From Acanthornis magna (taxonomy: Eukaryota > Chordata > Aves > Passeriformes > Acanthizidae), in the NCBI GenBank assembly GCA_036785705.1, contig JAWUZG010000036.1, positions 11,651,501 to 11,715,500 of the forward strand: 64,000 nucleotides of DNA, read 5' to 3'. The notes under the pieces were generated by a model, which saw only the letters and a program-made list of their open reading frames with translations, did not search any database and was not told the origin of the DNA. The translations under genes were made by a program, and so were the position numbers. Shown here in pieces: positions 33,100-48,000 of the stretch; the first letter of the stretch is position 1, and each line of letters begins with the position of its first letter.

Positions 33100-36000
33100 C
33101 TGAAAGAAAGAGATGCATGTTGCCTAAGAGGAAGGTTATGTTAGAAATCAAAAGCTTCATTAAATATCCGAATTTTTATTCTGTAATGCCTTTGAATTTC
33201 TTCATGTGAGCTTTCTCTTTACTAAGTCTGGCAATATCTGCAAAGGATGTGTTAAAAAATGAAGGATACAACAATATAGAGTCTTAATTATGCAGCTATT
33301 ATAATATCATATTGTGTGTATGAGGAAGTCTTTGCTCTCATTTTAATTATTCTTAGAAGCTGTGAACATAGAACCATTTGCAGCACAGAAACATTCTATA
33401 CTGTGAACCACACATTACTTCAAATAATGTATTCAACATTACAGTACTTCCTCACAGAAATTAGCCACTATTTGTTGAACACAATTTCCCTGGTCATTCA
33501 TCCCACATGGGCATAAATTTTGCTGCTATCTTCTCATTCATGAGGAACTGTTTAGAGTTTTCTCCCTCATTCATTACTGAACTGTGCAAACAAGTCACTT
33601 TGGGGATTTAAGAACGGGAATCACAAATTTTTTACTTAATCCTGATTTCCCACGAATGAGCAAAGAAATGAATACTTGACCCTTCTAACTAGTGAGCTGA
33701 GTCTAATTCACAACTTTAAAGTCCATGCTAGACTGTGAATTTGTGCTAAGAGCCATGTATTCCCAATGCCAAATCTATTGATGCAATGAAGTCTTCTAAC
33801 CATATTATATCACAAGCTCAATGAAACTTAATATTCAGGTTTTTCCTTGAAATTCATGTGTGCTAGGAGACAGAATACTCTCACTGGTTAGTTTATCTGA
33901 AACTTTGTGGACTAGGAAGATAAAGGATGCAGAAAGGTGAGTATTACCTTAGCTGGAACCTGAGGAGACCACTGAGCAATGTTACTCTTAGATGGATCAG
34001 GTACAATAGGCCAGATATGTTTTTTAATTCTATAAAAGATTAAAAACAGAATAAAGTCACAAGATGCACTCCCCAAAGTCCTATGTTCATAGCAACTACA
34101 GCAGAATCCAGGACACCACTCCCTTACGTGGCAATTTTCTATTCCAAATAAGAATGCTTCCTGGGCTACTTTTCATCTTTGTATGAGGCTGTACTACTTA
34201 GCAAAACACAGCAGTGCACTTAACTCCTCCACACATTGGATGGAGCTATCAGTGTAAGGCAAAACAACAACTGGTAACAGTTAGTGAGGGATTTTCAAAT
34301 TTATAGCTCTAGAATCTCACAGCTATTACTTCAGGTAGAGTTCATGATGCATGCCACTATGAAAATACAATCCTGCTTCTTTTTAAGATAACTATGAATA
34401 CCAAAGGTCAAAATGTAAGCTAACTTCACAGTCAAGCTGAAAATATTTGGAAGAAAAACTTGCTTTGTAACACTTAAGAATATACTATTACTGGTAAGCA
34501 GAAGCTTCAGTGGATACGTCACCTCCAACCAAACCAGCTTTGAAACTATCTTGCTCCTATAAGAGCACCTATCTTGCTCTTTATAAACAGACTTCAACAA
34601 CAGATCCCCTGTAGGAGAACTCTGAAGAACAATGCAAGATGGGCTTTCCAACTGATGTCCATAAAGAACTAATTTCAGGAGCACCAGGGAAGTCAGAGGG
34701 AAAAGGGCATAAAATGCTGTATTTAATTAGAAGGAAAGGGTAGTTGAGAGGGGACAAAGGAGAGGTGCTACACCTTGCCAGGGGAGACACTGCAGCAATG
34801 ACATTTTGGTTAAAGCTACAGACAAAAGCACTGGGGTGGGGGAGCAGGAGGAGGCAGGTTGCTTCCCAACAGACAGTAAACAGGCACAGAGTTACTGAAG
34901 ATCAAGAGGTCTGCCTAATTTGTTTTGGCTATAAAAGCTTAATGTTTGTTAATGCTGTAATTAAATAGCCAAAATACAGTTAGGAGATTTTCTGTGCTTC
35001 ACAAACTAGGGACCATCATTCCACTCATAGGATGACTAAGAAAACACAGACAGTATATCCTGATAAAAACCTAACAAACAGAATCCTAACCATGTTTAGC
35101 AAGAAAAGCACAAATTGTCTTGCAGGACTGAATCATGGAACATTTAATATGGGTGTAATAAACAGTAAGAAATTAGTATCAGAAAAGGCCTTGAGTTCTC
35201 AACAAAAACAGAGAAATTTTTAAGGCCAATCAATATATGCATGTTTTAACTTTTTTTCTGATCTAACTGCAGAATACTTAAATTGTTTGGTTTAAATTAC
35301 TGCCATTTCTGTTCTGCTCAGAAATATAGGAGAAGGAGTTTATTTGTACTTACAAGTCACGTTTGTTGAAGCAAAAAAGAACCCCAAGGAGCACAATCAA
35401 CAGGAACGCTAGACACACAGGTACAACTATGGCTTCAATTTCTCCTTTTCCTGGAGAAGGTGAAAAGAAGCAGTTACAGACCACTTTGGCATTTAGGAAA
35501 CTCAGCAGCAGTATGTATTTCCAAAGGATAAGGGAGAATCTGAAACTCAAGCACCTCAATTCTCAGTCTCAAAGCTTCACATTCAGAAGAACCTTTTCAC
35601 TATATGAAAAGAGCCTTCTGGTGAAAACATGAAAAGCTCTGTCTTCACAATCTAGTGCCTTGTGTCAACAAAAAATATGGGCTGATCTAGAAGTTGTAAT
35701 ACTGAGAGAGCAAATAATTTTGCAGTTTGGGCAGGTATGACAGTAACATCTTTGTCAGTTCATTGCTGCCCAGGTGTTTCAGTGCCCTGCTGGCTGTCAT
35801 AACACGGTCATGGACAAATAAGTAAAGTAAACAAAGTCACTACTCATCCATCTGTTTATTCTGTACATGAAAATCTCCTCTGCCTAAAAACACTAAAGTT
35901 TGCATTATTGTTATGTATTCCTTCCAATGTTATATACGTTCATAAGTAAACCTTAGAGAATGCCTAGGGAAGAGCAACACTATATAGAAAAAAACCCTCT

Positions 36001-39000
36001 GCTAAATTCAAGTGCCTTCCACAATTAAATTCAGTTAGTCATGTTGCTCTTACCCTTTTGTGTAAGAAGCACCCTAAATCTTAACATACAGTAAATATAA
36101 CTATTCAAAATGAGTCTCTGTAAAGAACTGTAGCAAACTTTCACAGTGCTATGAAAAAGAATGTCAAAGGGCTGTGAAAATGGCATATGTTGACTGGTAC
36201 CTACATCAGCAGGTCAAGATCCAAGCACACTCTCTACAGCTTCTTTAGGACACCTTATCAGAATGAAAACAGACTCTGACAAGCGGTAGGTGCCACTGGG
36301 CACCAAAAGAGACAAGAGCACTGAGTAAATCCTAATGACTAATGAAAAGTCAGGGCAAAACAATGTTATAATCTAAAGTATATACAAAACAACATGCTTA
36401 ATAATGTAAAAAGTGCAATTCATGAGGCTTGCAGAGGGTATATTGTTCTCTGTATAATCAGAAAAATCCTGCCTAATCTACGTCTTTGTGAATGAGCACT
36501 AGACAAGCCACCTGGATATCATGCATATTGCAAGGACTGTAACTGAAACTTTAAAATAAAATCATGTTCCCCTCCTCACAGATCTTGCATAGAGCCCCAC
36601 TGCATCGTTGCAACATTAATTCCTACTTCTACCAATTGTGCCATGCTGCCTTACCAAATTTTTGTGTAGTAAATGTGAAATCAGGACCACTCCTGCTTCC
36701 ATTATCTGTGGATGCCATCATCCGCACAGTGTACAGTGTATCACTGGTTAGAGGGGAAAGGGTATACTCTGTCTTGGAAGGATCCACTGTCACAACTAAA
36801 GAGAAGAAGAAATTTATACTAGTTTTCTGAACAGCTTATTACATCTCCACAAAAACAGCAGCATTAAGATATCAAGACTTCAGATGTGCAAGGTAGTTTT
36901 AACAGAATGAGTAGCAGATAGAAAATACAACAAAGACTACAAACTTATACAAGAAATGCTGAGATTCATTTGTTTCTGTTTAAGTGTTTGAATTTAGTCT
37001 CTTTCTGTATTTAATTTCCTGTGAGCTTTTGTCCCCCAAGAACACACCTACAAATGAAACTAGTAGTATAGCTGAGGCTTAAAGGTGTCTAGTAAGCCAA
37101 ATACATACTGCTAAACAGTACTGACTAGAAAAAGAACATGAAAAGACATAGTTAGCTATAGGGTATACATAAGTACCTGGCCCTTCAAATTTAAGCAAAT
37201 TTAAAAATTAAAGTTTTGATAGTGCTAGCTCCCTGTTGTACATCTGCAGATCATACACACTACTGAAAAGTAAGATGCACTTCAAACGAGATGATTTACA
37301 TCAGTACTATACAGATCTATAACTCCAGGTGGATTGAAAAACTCCTCCCCACTTCCTTTTTTAAAGGCTTTATCATAGTTAAATGCAGTCAACTCCTTTT
37401 GTATCTTGAATGGTCTACCACCATCCTGATATACCACCATCTCATTATGCATTCAGACAGAAATCTGGGAGCACAATACTCACAAATCAGCTTTCAGAAA
37501 CTAAACTCAGTACCCTGCTGTATACAGACTGAATGTTCTGAATTCTTTACTAGGGACTTTCTTTTCTATATGGAGAATTATGGCTCAAACACCAGCTGTA
37601 TGTTCTCAGAACAGGTTGTCAGCTCTAATTAATTCTGTATATTTTTTCAGAAACAATGATTAGGAAGGAGACAGATGATTTAATGCCACAAAACACATCT
37701 CTGTTTTCTGGTACCTGTTTCATTTCCATCAATAGTTTTGTAAACTATGGTGTAGTTTCGGATAAATCCGTTTTGTTCATCAACTGAGAGATGGTTCCAT
37801 GTCAAAACAGCTTCAGCTTTTCCTACTTTTTTTGTCTGAACAATTGGTCCTTTTGAAGGACCTGTAACAGGAGATGAAGATTAGTTTCTGCTTGGCACCC
37901 TTACATCCACAGAAGCAGCATATTAACAAGCACTGAACTGTTACAGCATAGAAACATCAAAGGAATAGTTTGACTAATTCATCTGGAAAGAACTGTTTTC
38001 AGACAACATGAAAACTACAAAGACATTTTAAAAAATAAATATTCAGGAAAACAGATATGAAAAGAATAATCAGCATGCTGCAGGAAACCTTCAACTGAAG
38101 TTAGTCTTGATTTTATCCTATGAAATCAGCATATAATATTACTATACCAATAAAATAACAAATTCATGTCAAATGATCTGATAAAAGTTGGAAAAAAACA
38201 AAGAGCCAGCCACAGACATCTGTTTAGCTCCCAAATACTGTAAACAAGCAGAATGGATGTTAATAGCAGGGGAAAGATCAATGATGTCACCTGACCCTCA
38301 AGTATTAGGGTCAGGTGACCATTTTTCATTACACAATCCCAACTAAAGCAAAGGTTTCATTATTTTTTTGTCATGAAGGTCAGCATATGTGCTTCAAGGT
38401 GATGATCTTGTACTTACGATCTTGCTTCAGATAAGCCTTCACGGACTGTCCACTTCCCTGACCATCAGCATACAGAGGATACACAGTTATCAAGTAACAC
38501 TTGAATGGCTTTATACCTAATAAAAGAAATTTAAAAGGTGTTGTTTCACCAACAGTCAAAGTGCTCACCATGTTCTCATTTACTTCAGATACAGGCTTCT
38601 CAGTTTTGGCCATTTAATTACATGCATTTTTATCTAATGCAGATGTGTATTTTATAGAACTCATTGATATACTGCTCCAAAATATTAACTAAAGGAACAA
38701 TATAATGGTTTATATTCAAATGTAAAATTTAATTAAAAGACTTCAGAGAAGTCAGGGTTTTTTTTTCCTAATTTATTTTAAACAAAAAACCTTTATTTGG
38801 GAGCATTAACTCCCAAAATTATTGATTTCAGACACTGATCATAATCTCTAAAGAACAGTAAAGCTGATCAATTTTCACTGTTTGCACTGAGTGATCAAAG
38901 AATCTGATTTTGAGAGAACTCAGCCTCTTCACTATTTTAACTGTTTCCAAGAATTACGTGACTAAAACCAAAATGCAGAGAAGCCCCTTGGTACGTAACA

Positions 39001-42000
39001 AAATGCAAGATCAGATATAGTTGTAGATTTGACAAAAATACACAAATACTTCCATACATTCATAATAAACTAATTGAAACCCTCAGCATTAAACCCCTGT
39101 CCTACCATAAAATTCTAATCACCATGAGGATGTTCCTCATCTTCAGAATACTAAGCAGGTTTTTAGAGTGTCCAACAAACTATATGGGGATTTATGAATT
39201 TAATACCTTTTAAGTCTATTCCTTGAACATCTCCTGGTGCAATCTGCCATTCAGTGATGCAGTCTGAGCTGCTGGACATCAAACACCATTCGATCACATA
39301 TTTAAGAACATAATTGTTGGGAGCAGTCCACCCTACCCACAACTTGTCATGTTTAGGTAATGTTCTAAGATCCTTCACAGGAGCTGTAATTAAAGAAAAG
39401 AAGAATATGATCAACATTGATAGTTCTTCTACTAGATATTCACAATAGGAGCTGTTCTGGCAAATGTTGACAGTTTTGGATTATTGTAATGGTCAATTAC
39501 AGAATCCTAAGTAAATGTAAATGCCATTTTCTGAAATTAGGAGGTTTACACCTGAATCTTTGTATCAGAGGTCCAAAAACACTATTAGGCTATTTAAAAC
39601 TGGAAGTTAAGACTCAGCTTCTCTATTCTCATAGACACTATATCTCTATTCCAAAAAAAATGGTCTATTTCAAGACAGAAATCAGACTTAGAATGGGAAT
39701 CTACAAGTGTATCACACAGTCACACTCAATTACCTTACTAGGCACTTATACCTTATGTATAGTGTGGATATATATAAATAGATAAGTATATATAATGTCC
39801 AGCCCAGAGCGGGACAAACACATCCTGTGATGGGTGAGCAACTGGCTCATGGGTCAGGCACAAAAGGTCACAGTGACTGGGGTGACATCAGACTGGGGGC
39901 CTGTCACTGGTGGGGTTCCACAAAGCTCCATCCTCAGCCCTGTGCTCTTTGACATCTTCATAAATGACTTGGACTCAGGACTGGAAAGGACAATAAGCAA
40001 GTTCCCAGATGATACAAATCTGGGAGGAGCTGTTGATTCCCTCAAAGGGAGAGAGGCTCTGCAGACAGACCCCGACAGATTAGAGAGAGGAGCAATCACC
40101 AACCACATGAAATTCAACAAGGGCTAGTGCCAGGTTCTGCCCCTGGGATGGGGCAGCCCTGGATGCATGGACAGACTGGGAAATGAGAGGCTGGAGAGCA
40201 GTGCCGTGGAAAGGGCCCTGGGGGTCCTGGTCAATGGCAAGTTGGACATGAGCCAGCAGTGCCCTGGCAGCCAGGAGCGCCAGCCCTGTCCTGGGGGTCA
40301 TCAGGCACAGCATGGCCAGCCAGGCAAGGGAGGGGATTGTCCTGTTCTGCTCTGGGACTGCCTCATCTCGAGTGCTGGGGGCAGTTTTGGGTGCCACGAA
40401 GTTATTAAACTATTAGAGAGCATCCAAAGGAGGGGAATGAAGATGTAGAACCCTGATGGGAAGCCATATGAGGAGCACTTGGTCACTTCAGCCTGGAGAA
40501 GAAGAGACTGAGGGGAGACCTCATTGCAGTTTGCAACTTCCTTGTGAGGGGAAGAGGAAGCACAGGCACTGATCTCTTCTCTGTGTGACCAGTGACAGAA
40601 TCCAAGGGAATGATCTGGAATAGTGTCAGGGGAGGTTTAGGTTGGGTATTAAGGAAACGTTCTTCATCCAGAGGGTGGTTGGGCACTGGAACAGCTCCCC
40701 AGGGCAGTGGTCACAGCACCAAGCCTGACAGAGTTCCAGAAGCGTTTGGACAATGCTCTTGGGCTCATGGTGTGACTCTTGGGGTGACCTGTGAAGGGCC
40801 AGGAGTTAGACTTAAGATATTTTGTGTCCCTTCCAACTCAGCTTATTCTGTAATACATATTGTATACTTATGTACTGAATAAATGTACCTTACTAAGTAC
40901 TTCCTGCTGGCTGCAGTGCTACCTTTTTTGAATTATACCCTTAACTAATTTATCTAATAGTTTCAGAACCAGTGGCTCTTCCCTGATGTTTACCTGCATC
41001 TGTCCATATACTTATTTTTTTTGTTTTCTGTCCTGGTAGGATAAAGAAAAGCCTGAAAGGATAAAACAGCCTGTACTTACTATTACTGCATAATGAAAAG
41101 AACATAATAAAAACCGAACACAACAGTAAGGCAATAGTGGAAGCAGATATCAAAAAAACCATACTGAAAATGCAGGAGAGCAAGACTGGGACAAAAAAAA
41201 TGGGTGGGAGGAAGATCAGGAAATTAAAGGAGGAACAATGGCAAAGTGGTATACACATACATATAAAACCACCTTTTGCTTTTACAAATGACACAAAAAA
41301 TGCCTGCTATGCTAAGAAAAGAAACAACAGGGAATATAATACACAGAAGCTCTGAGAATCAAAAACTAGCAAAACAACACACATAGGTTCAAATAGCTCT
41401 GTGAATACACAAATTTGGTACTCAAATGGTAGTACAGTTACAAAGGCATGAGACTAGATACATTCAGTAATACTTTAATTAAGTGCCCAGGTAGAAGGTA
41501 TTATTTTACAACACTGAAGATTTCTTATAAAAAAGGCCATGCAGATTTATTTGACGGAGACATTACTAGGACACCAACCTTTTGAATTACTTGCTGGGAT
41601 AAGTAAAACCGATGGAGGAGATGCTCCAGCACTGTTACGGGCAATCACAGTCACTTCGTAAGTTCCATTGGGCAGCTGTAATGTATGGTTGGTGCTGCTA
41701 ACATTGTATTTCTTCAGCTGACTGGAAGGAGATGATTTATCTCTGACAGTCACTTCATACTGCAAGATTACTCCATTGGCTTCAAACGGCTTCAGTGCCT
41801 GTCAGAAACACATCTTTGATTAAGCTGTTACTGAATAAATGTGATGTAACCCTTATTGCCTTTCAATTGAAAAATATGAGAACAAGACAAGTTACCTAGA
41901 TCAAATACCTGTATATTTAAGAAAAGCATATATAACCTGTGCTCATTTCTATAAAGCATTAGCTTCCAAAGCTTATTTCTGGTTTAAAAACCCTTCTTCT

Positions 42001-45000
42001 GTATTCATACCTAGTGATTTAACAAAAGCTATTCTGCAAGGATTGCCAAACACGTGGATGAAACCTCTGTTTTATGTGACTCCACAGCACAGGGGCATAA
42101 CAGAAATCTCACATCTTTGGTTGTGTCAGTTTGACAAATATGACACAGTTTATGGACCAAAAGAAGGCAGAAGATAGGGAGTGACCATAATTACATTCCC
42201 CTTCTCTGCTGGACTAATCATCCAATCGGACACAGCAGCCTTACTGCACACAAATGTGTAGTGCTGTTTTTAATAACCTTGGCCTCTACAGTATCTCAAA
42301 GCTTAATGGATTTTGCAGCTGTGGTATCACTGTGCAGACAGTGTTGCCAAGTTTTAGGTTACAGCAGAAGGCATGACACAAAGCTATGCTTTGTTCAAGT
42401 GGCAGTTCTAAATCCACAGAAGGACAACAGATCAGGAATCTGAAAGTATATTCTGTATATTTTACACAGATGTGCGTCAGTTAAATGATGGTCTCTACAT
42501 CTGTACATTTAATTTTTCGTAACGAAGTATTATAGTAAGAATATTAAAGTCACTTCTCGTATGAAAAAACACATACTATCCCAGCCATCTCTCAAAGTTG
42601 TTCAGTAGTTTTTTCCACTTAAAAACCCATGTTTTTAAGAGAATGCTTGATTTTTGCAATTTGCTTTACCTTCCACAAGAGATGCACAGTCCAAGAAGCT
42701 GGTGAGTGAGATGCATCAATGACCCTCCATATGGGTGGTCCTTTAGATGGTTCTGATGAAAGAAACAATGCTTAATAGTAGAAATATTTTTGTTTAATCT
42801 GTTTTTTGTTTAATCTGTTTTAATCTGTTGATTATCATTATATGCTTATTACTTGCTTAAAAAAAACATATTAAAAAGCATTTCCTTACTTTCTCAATGA
42901 AAATAATGCTTGGCATATTAAGTGGAAAAGTTTCTTGAAGGGGTGAGCAAGATACCACCTCTGCTTTAAGTGAACAGTATCAAAAGCAGTGTGAGTCACA
43001 GCGGTGGGCATCTGCAGGTTAGACTGAAGGTGAGAATACTGAGTGAGGCATCATCACATCGACAGTGTGCAGCCTACAGCCAGAGGCACAGCCCCGCACA
43101 CCTGCAAACCTTGCTACAGTCTGTATCCACAACACTGCCCCATATCAAGCCACCTAAAAAAGGGAAAGTGCACAAGAAGACAAATTTCTCCTGGCTGTAA
43201 GACTCCTTGATTCTAAAAGGGTAACAGAACTGCAGTACTTTTGTACAATACTACAGTATGTTTTGGCATCTGTACTATGAAAAGGTAGGATTTCCACCAA
43301 AAATTGCATTTCAAAGTAAAATGAACTAACCAATACTACACTGCACAAAGCAATAAAAAGTGGCCAATCTTTTGTGAGGGTCTTAGCACCAAGAGAAGTT
43401 GATCTCAAAATGAATTATATATATTTAATTTTGTAAGACTCTTTTTTCTCAGTGTTCTTTCATAGCATTTAGTGTATTAATCATTATGAGGTTTTGGCTT
43501 TTAACCTCAAACACCCCTCAATACCAAGAATATTGTGTGCATCTCATCTTTTATGCTTTACATTGTGAGAAAAGGAGAACTAAGAATTGGGGTAAAGGGA
43601 GCTCTTTCACTCATTTGAATACCTGAATCTGATTCACGTGAAAGAAGCAACTGTATATCTTGCCTAATATAGATAATAAATCTAACATGACCTGCCTGAT
43701 GCTCACATGCTACATTGTTTTGAGGCTAAAGTAAGACATAGGTACTTAATCAATATTAACAGTATTTTTGCAAAGCCAGTCACCACAGGAGAACAGCAAT
43801 GCAACCTAAAATAGGCAGGCAGTCCTTAAATTGTCATTGCTCAGCCTGAGAGAGAAAACACAGAAAATGAAGCCATACTATCATTAGGAATTGAAAAGCA
43901 GAGACTGGAATATTGACATATTTTACAGTATCTCCCCCAGAGAAAGTAAATTTTGCACAGAACTGAACTGAAGCAATGCCATTATGCATACAAATTCCAC
44001 TTTGCTTAAACAAAAACTACAACAATCACTTTCTTATTTCTTATCTGACAAATTAACTCAATCAGGATCAAAAAAGGAAGTATTTCCGATCTGCTTTAAC
44101 ACTGGAATCTGTACTGGTTTAACTTGATGTGCACTGAAACACTGCAGTGAACACACTGCTCAGGAAAGACATGCCTTGGAAAGTACTATGGAACACATAG
44201 GATATTACAGAAAGAAGACCATGAAGGTCTAAGTAGGAAAAGCTAAAGCACATTGAAAAATGAAAAATACCAATCAGCTTGACAGTGAAACTAAACAGCT
44301 ATCACAAATTATTTGTAGCAATTAGATGTCAGAATAGATTCCCTACTGAGTATTAAGTACACAACAGTGGCTCCCTATGGGGTAGCATCCGCGTAAGTCA
44401 GAAACAAAGCCGACCTTGCAGACTATCAAAGTGGAAAAGAAATGAATATGAATAGCTTGGTAAAGGTTAAAAGTAAACCAGAATGTCTTATTTAAATGCT
44501 TCAGTGCATATGAAGCTACACTTATCATACACACATTATTTTATATCACTCTGTTACTATGTTTGTGAAGAAGTCTATGCATCCTATGACTATGATCTTC
44601 TCTTCCGTAATTGTTGATGACTGTTCACCTATGACTTTTACTGGCCTCCTAAAGATCAAGTTGTTCATCAACTAAGGCAGCTGGACTACCAAGAAAACCT
44701 TTTCTAACAGGCAGAAGAACTTCCGTTACAAGAGAACAACCTTCAGAACAAAAAGCCAAGCATAAAGCCTACACCTCTTCCAGAAGACTTTGAGAGTAGC
44801 TTTCTGTGAAGAAGGCTCTTTTCCCCTGCTGCCTGTTCCAGCTGTTTTCAGCAAGTACCTCTAGACTAGCTTAAGAGGAAGCTATTCTCATAGGGCCAAG
44901 TCAGCCCTGAAAGTAACTCAGGAGAGCTTTGTTGCTTATACAAGCAAGCAGATCAAGCAAGTATACACCATTTCAGCACTCACACACTTTAGCAGTCAGT

Positions 45001-48000
45001 GACCTATTTTTATATATTACTTACTCTCTTCAGTGGTCATCCCAGACTTTTCTTCACTCCAGTCACTCCAGTAGCCCACTCCATCTTCCTTCATGCAACG
45101 AATGGAGAAGACATACTCTGTGAAGGGTCTGAGCCCTTGAACACTGAATGAAGTTCTATGGGAAGCTGTATCTTCAGGGGGAACCTACAAATATGACAAA
45201 GATTTTAAAGGCACTGATTAAAATAATGCAAAGCTGAGTTTTGTGCTACTTCAGCTGTCATCCAAGAAGGCGCCCCACCACATACACACCTAATACAAAC
45301 AATTTTTCCTTCCCTCCAATTTCCAAAAACTACAATTCTCAAACATTGATTGGTAAAGGTTCAGTGATAGTTGTGTGTCTTTACCAGGTATAAGAACATA
45401 CATACTCTAAAATAGTTAGGCAGCTACCTGAGGACAATCCCTTTTTTTTTTTTTTACAATTAGCTTATATCTCTCTCCTTCCTTCCCATATAATTCTGCT
45501 ACTATACTGATCATTAATATCCTGCCTCACAATTCAGAACTTTGCTAGGTTACCTGCCTGATTACAGACTGCAAAATTATTGGTTACTAGAAGTTAGAAG
45601 TCCAGGATCATCGCTTCCACTGATCCACTGTGCTTCTTAAGTGAAATTGGAAACAGTATTAGAGTAGTTTATAGTGTTGCTAATAAATTACTTTCATATG
45701 CTCTTTCATTTATCTTGGGTGAGCGACCAAATGCCAGAAGAGCATTCTTAGTGTGTACATAGGGCAGGCATGGAGCAGATAACAGACACAAGTAGGTACA
45801 CACACTGACCCTTCATGTTACTACACTTGCAACTAAGGGCTTTTCACAGTGATGAACCTTGCAAAGGGATTGACTGCAGATTAAACACTAATGCAGGACA
45901 CTTAAGAGGTTAATCCTGAGGGCAAAGAATGATCAAAACAGTGCCATTTTTACCACAGCTAAGCAAGTTCAGCTGATTTAAAAGTTACTATCTCAATGCT
46001 CTTGTGCAGATGTTAGAAGGGAAACACGAGTTAGAAGAACTTGTCCTATTGTATTGTATCAGGACAACATATCCACAGATCTTGGAGTTGCAGACTAGAT
46101 TTTACAAGCCAATGCTTTTTGAAATATCCATACAGATGACCTTAATAAATAGTTTATGCATCTAAAGCTGCATTAGTCATAAGGAGCCATGTTATGCCTC
46201 AAACACAGTATTTTGGTAAAATCAGAAGCAGTCTATCTTCCAAGAACTCACAGAATTCAGAATACTTTTGGGCCTCTGCTGGAGTACTGCTGCTCTGAGA
46301 GAAGGCTTAAAGTAAGGAAAAACCAAGGAGCTGTTAAATATATGTCCACAACTGATGTAGAAGAAAAAAATCCCACAGCTTTTGATGACAGGAACATATC
46401 ATAGTACATTACAGGTAAGGCTTACTCCTTACTCTTGTCCTGTTCCTTGACTGCATCACACTTAAGGCATGTACACAGGGCAGCCAGATTGTACAATTAC
46501 ACAATCATTTAGGTTGGAAGAGACCACTGAGTATGAAATCATACACCTACCACTGCTAAATCCACTACCAAACCATGTCCCTGAGTGTCACATTTCGACC
46601 TTTTCTAAACACTTCCAGGCATGGTAACTCTACAGCTTCCGTGAGCCAATCCTTGACAATTCTTTCAATGAAGAAATTTTTCCTCACTGTCGTGGGTTTG
46701 ACTCTGGCTAAATACCAGGCACCTATGACGTTTGCTCTCTATGCTCTCTCCTGCTGCAGCTATGCAGAGGAGAGGGAAAATTAACACAAAACACTGGACT
46801 TATGAGTTGAGATAAGACTACTGATAAGGGGACGCACGAGATTCAGGGCAAAAGCAGGCAGGAAACTTAAAGTTGCAAAAAAAGTGATTTATTAATCTAA
46901 CAGAGTCAGAGGATAAATCAGAGGTAAAAATAAGCTCTCAAGACACCGTTTCTTCACTGACTCTCCTTTCCTCTTAAGGCACTGCTTCCTAGCTCACCCC
47001 CTCCTTCCTTTCCAACTAACCAACAACTCCCGGGCAGGGGCAGGGTGTGGGGTTTTTTTCCTTAAGTCAGTCCATCACAATTCTTCTACTGCAGACACTG
47101 TTTCTCTATTCACCCCCTCCCTCCATTCCATTCAACCAGCAGATCTGGGCTGGGGCAAGATATGTGGCTTTTCTTAGTCAGTCCAACGCCACAATTCTTC
47201 TGCTACAAACGCTGTTTCTCTACTCACCCCCCTCCCTATTAAGGCCATTTCTCAGCTCACCCCCTCCCTCCTTCCTTCTAACCAACAGCTCCGGGGTGGG
47301 GGCAGGGTATGGGGGTTTCCTTTGGTCAGGGTCAGTCCATCAGGGAGAAGAATCTTCTACTTAGCCATGGGGGTCCCTCCCACGAGAGACAGTTCTCTGC
47401 GAACTTCTTTGGCGTGGGTCCAATCTCATGAGCAGCCCCGCCCGATTGCTGCTGTCCGAGATTCTCTCCAGGTTGCAGATTTCCAAGCCGAGGCCAGGCT
47501 GTTTCCATCCCGGGAGTAAAGCCTTTCTTTCTCCTGCAAGGCCTTTGCAACTCTCAGTCTCTGGGATTCCCACTGGATCACAGCTTCCTGCAGGCATCCA
47601 CCTGCTCCTCTGGCGTGGGCACCTCCCCACAGGCTGTGGGTGGTTCTCTGCACCCCCTGGACTCCATGGGCTGCAGGGGGACCACCTGCTCCCCCATGGT
47701 CTTCACCACAGCTGGCAGAGGGTTTTCAGCTCCGGCACCTGGAGCACCTCCTCCCCCACCTTCTCCACTGACCTTGGTGCCTCCATGTTGTTCTCCCTCA
47801 CATATTTTTACCTCCTCCTCCTCCTTCCCTGGTTAAAAAGAAGTGTGTGCTCACATTGTTTTGATTTCTTCTTAAATATGTTTTCACAGAGGCGTAACTA
47901 ACATCTCTAATTGGCCCAGGTTTGGCCAGCAGCATGTCCATCATCTTCAGAGCCATCAGAGATTGGCTCTGCTGGACATGGTGGAGAAATTTCTAGACTC

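Noticed and set aside
47047..47901. ORFs of 65-157 codons on both strands
   Set aside because: They fall inside the solo LTR. LTRs do not encode proteins of this kind and no viral gene motif is present.
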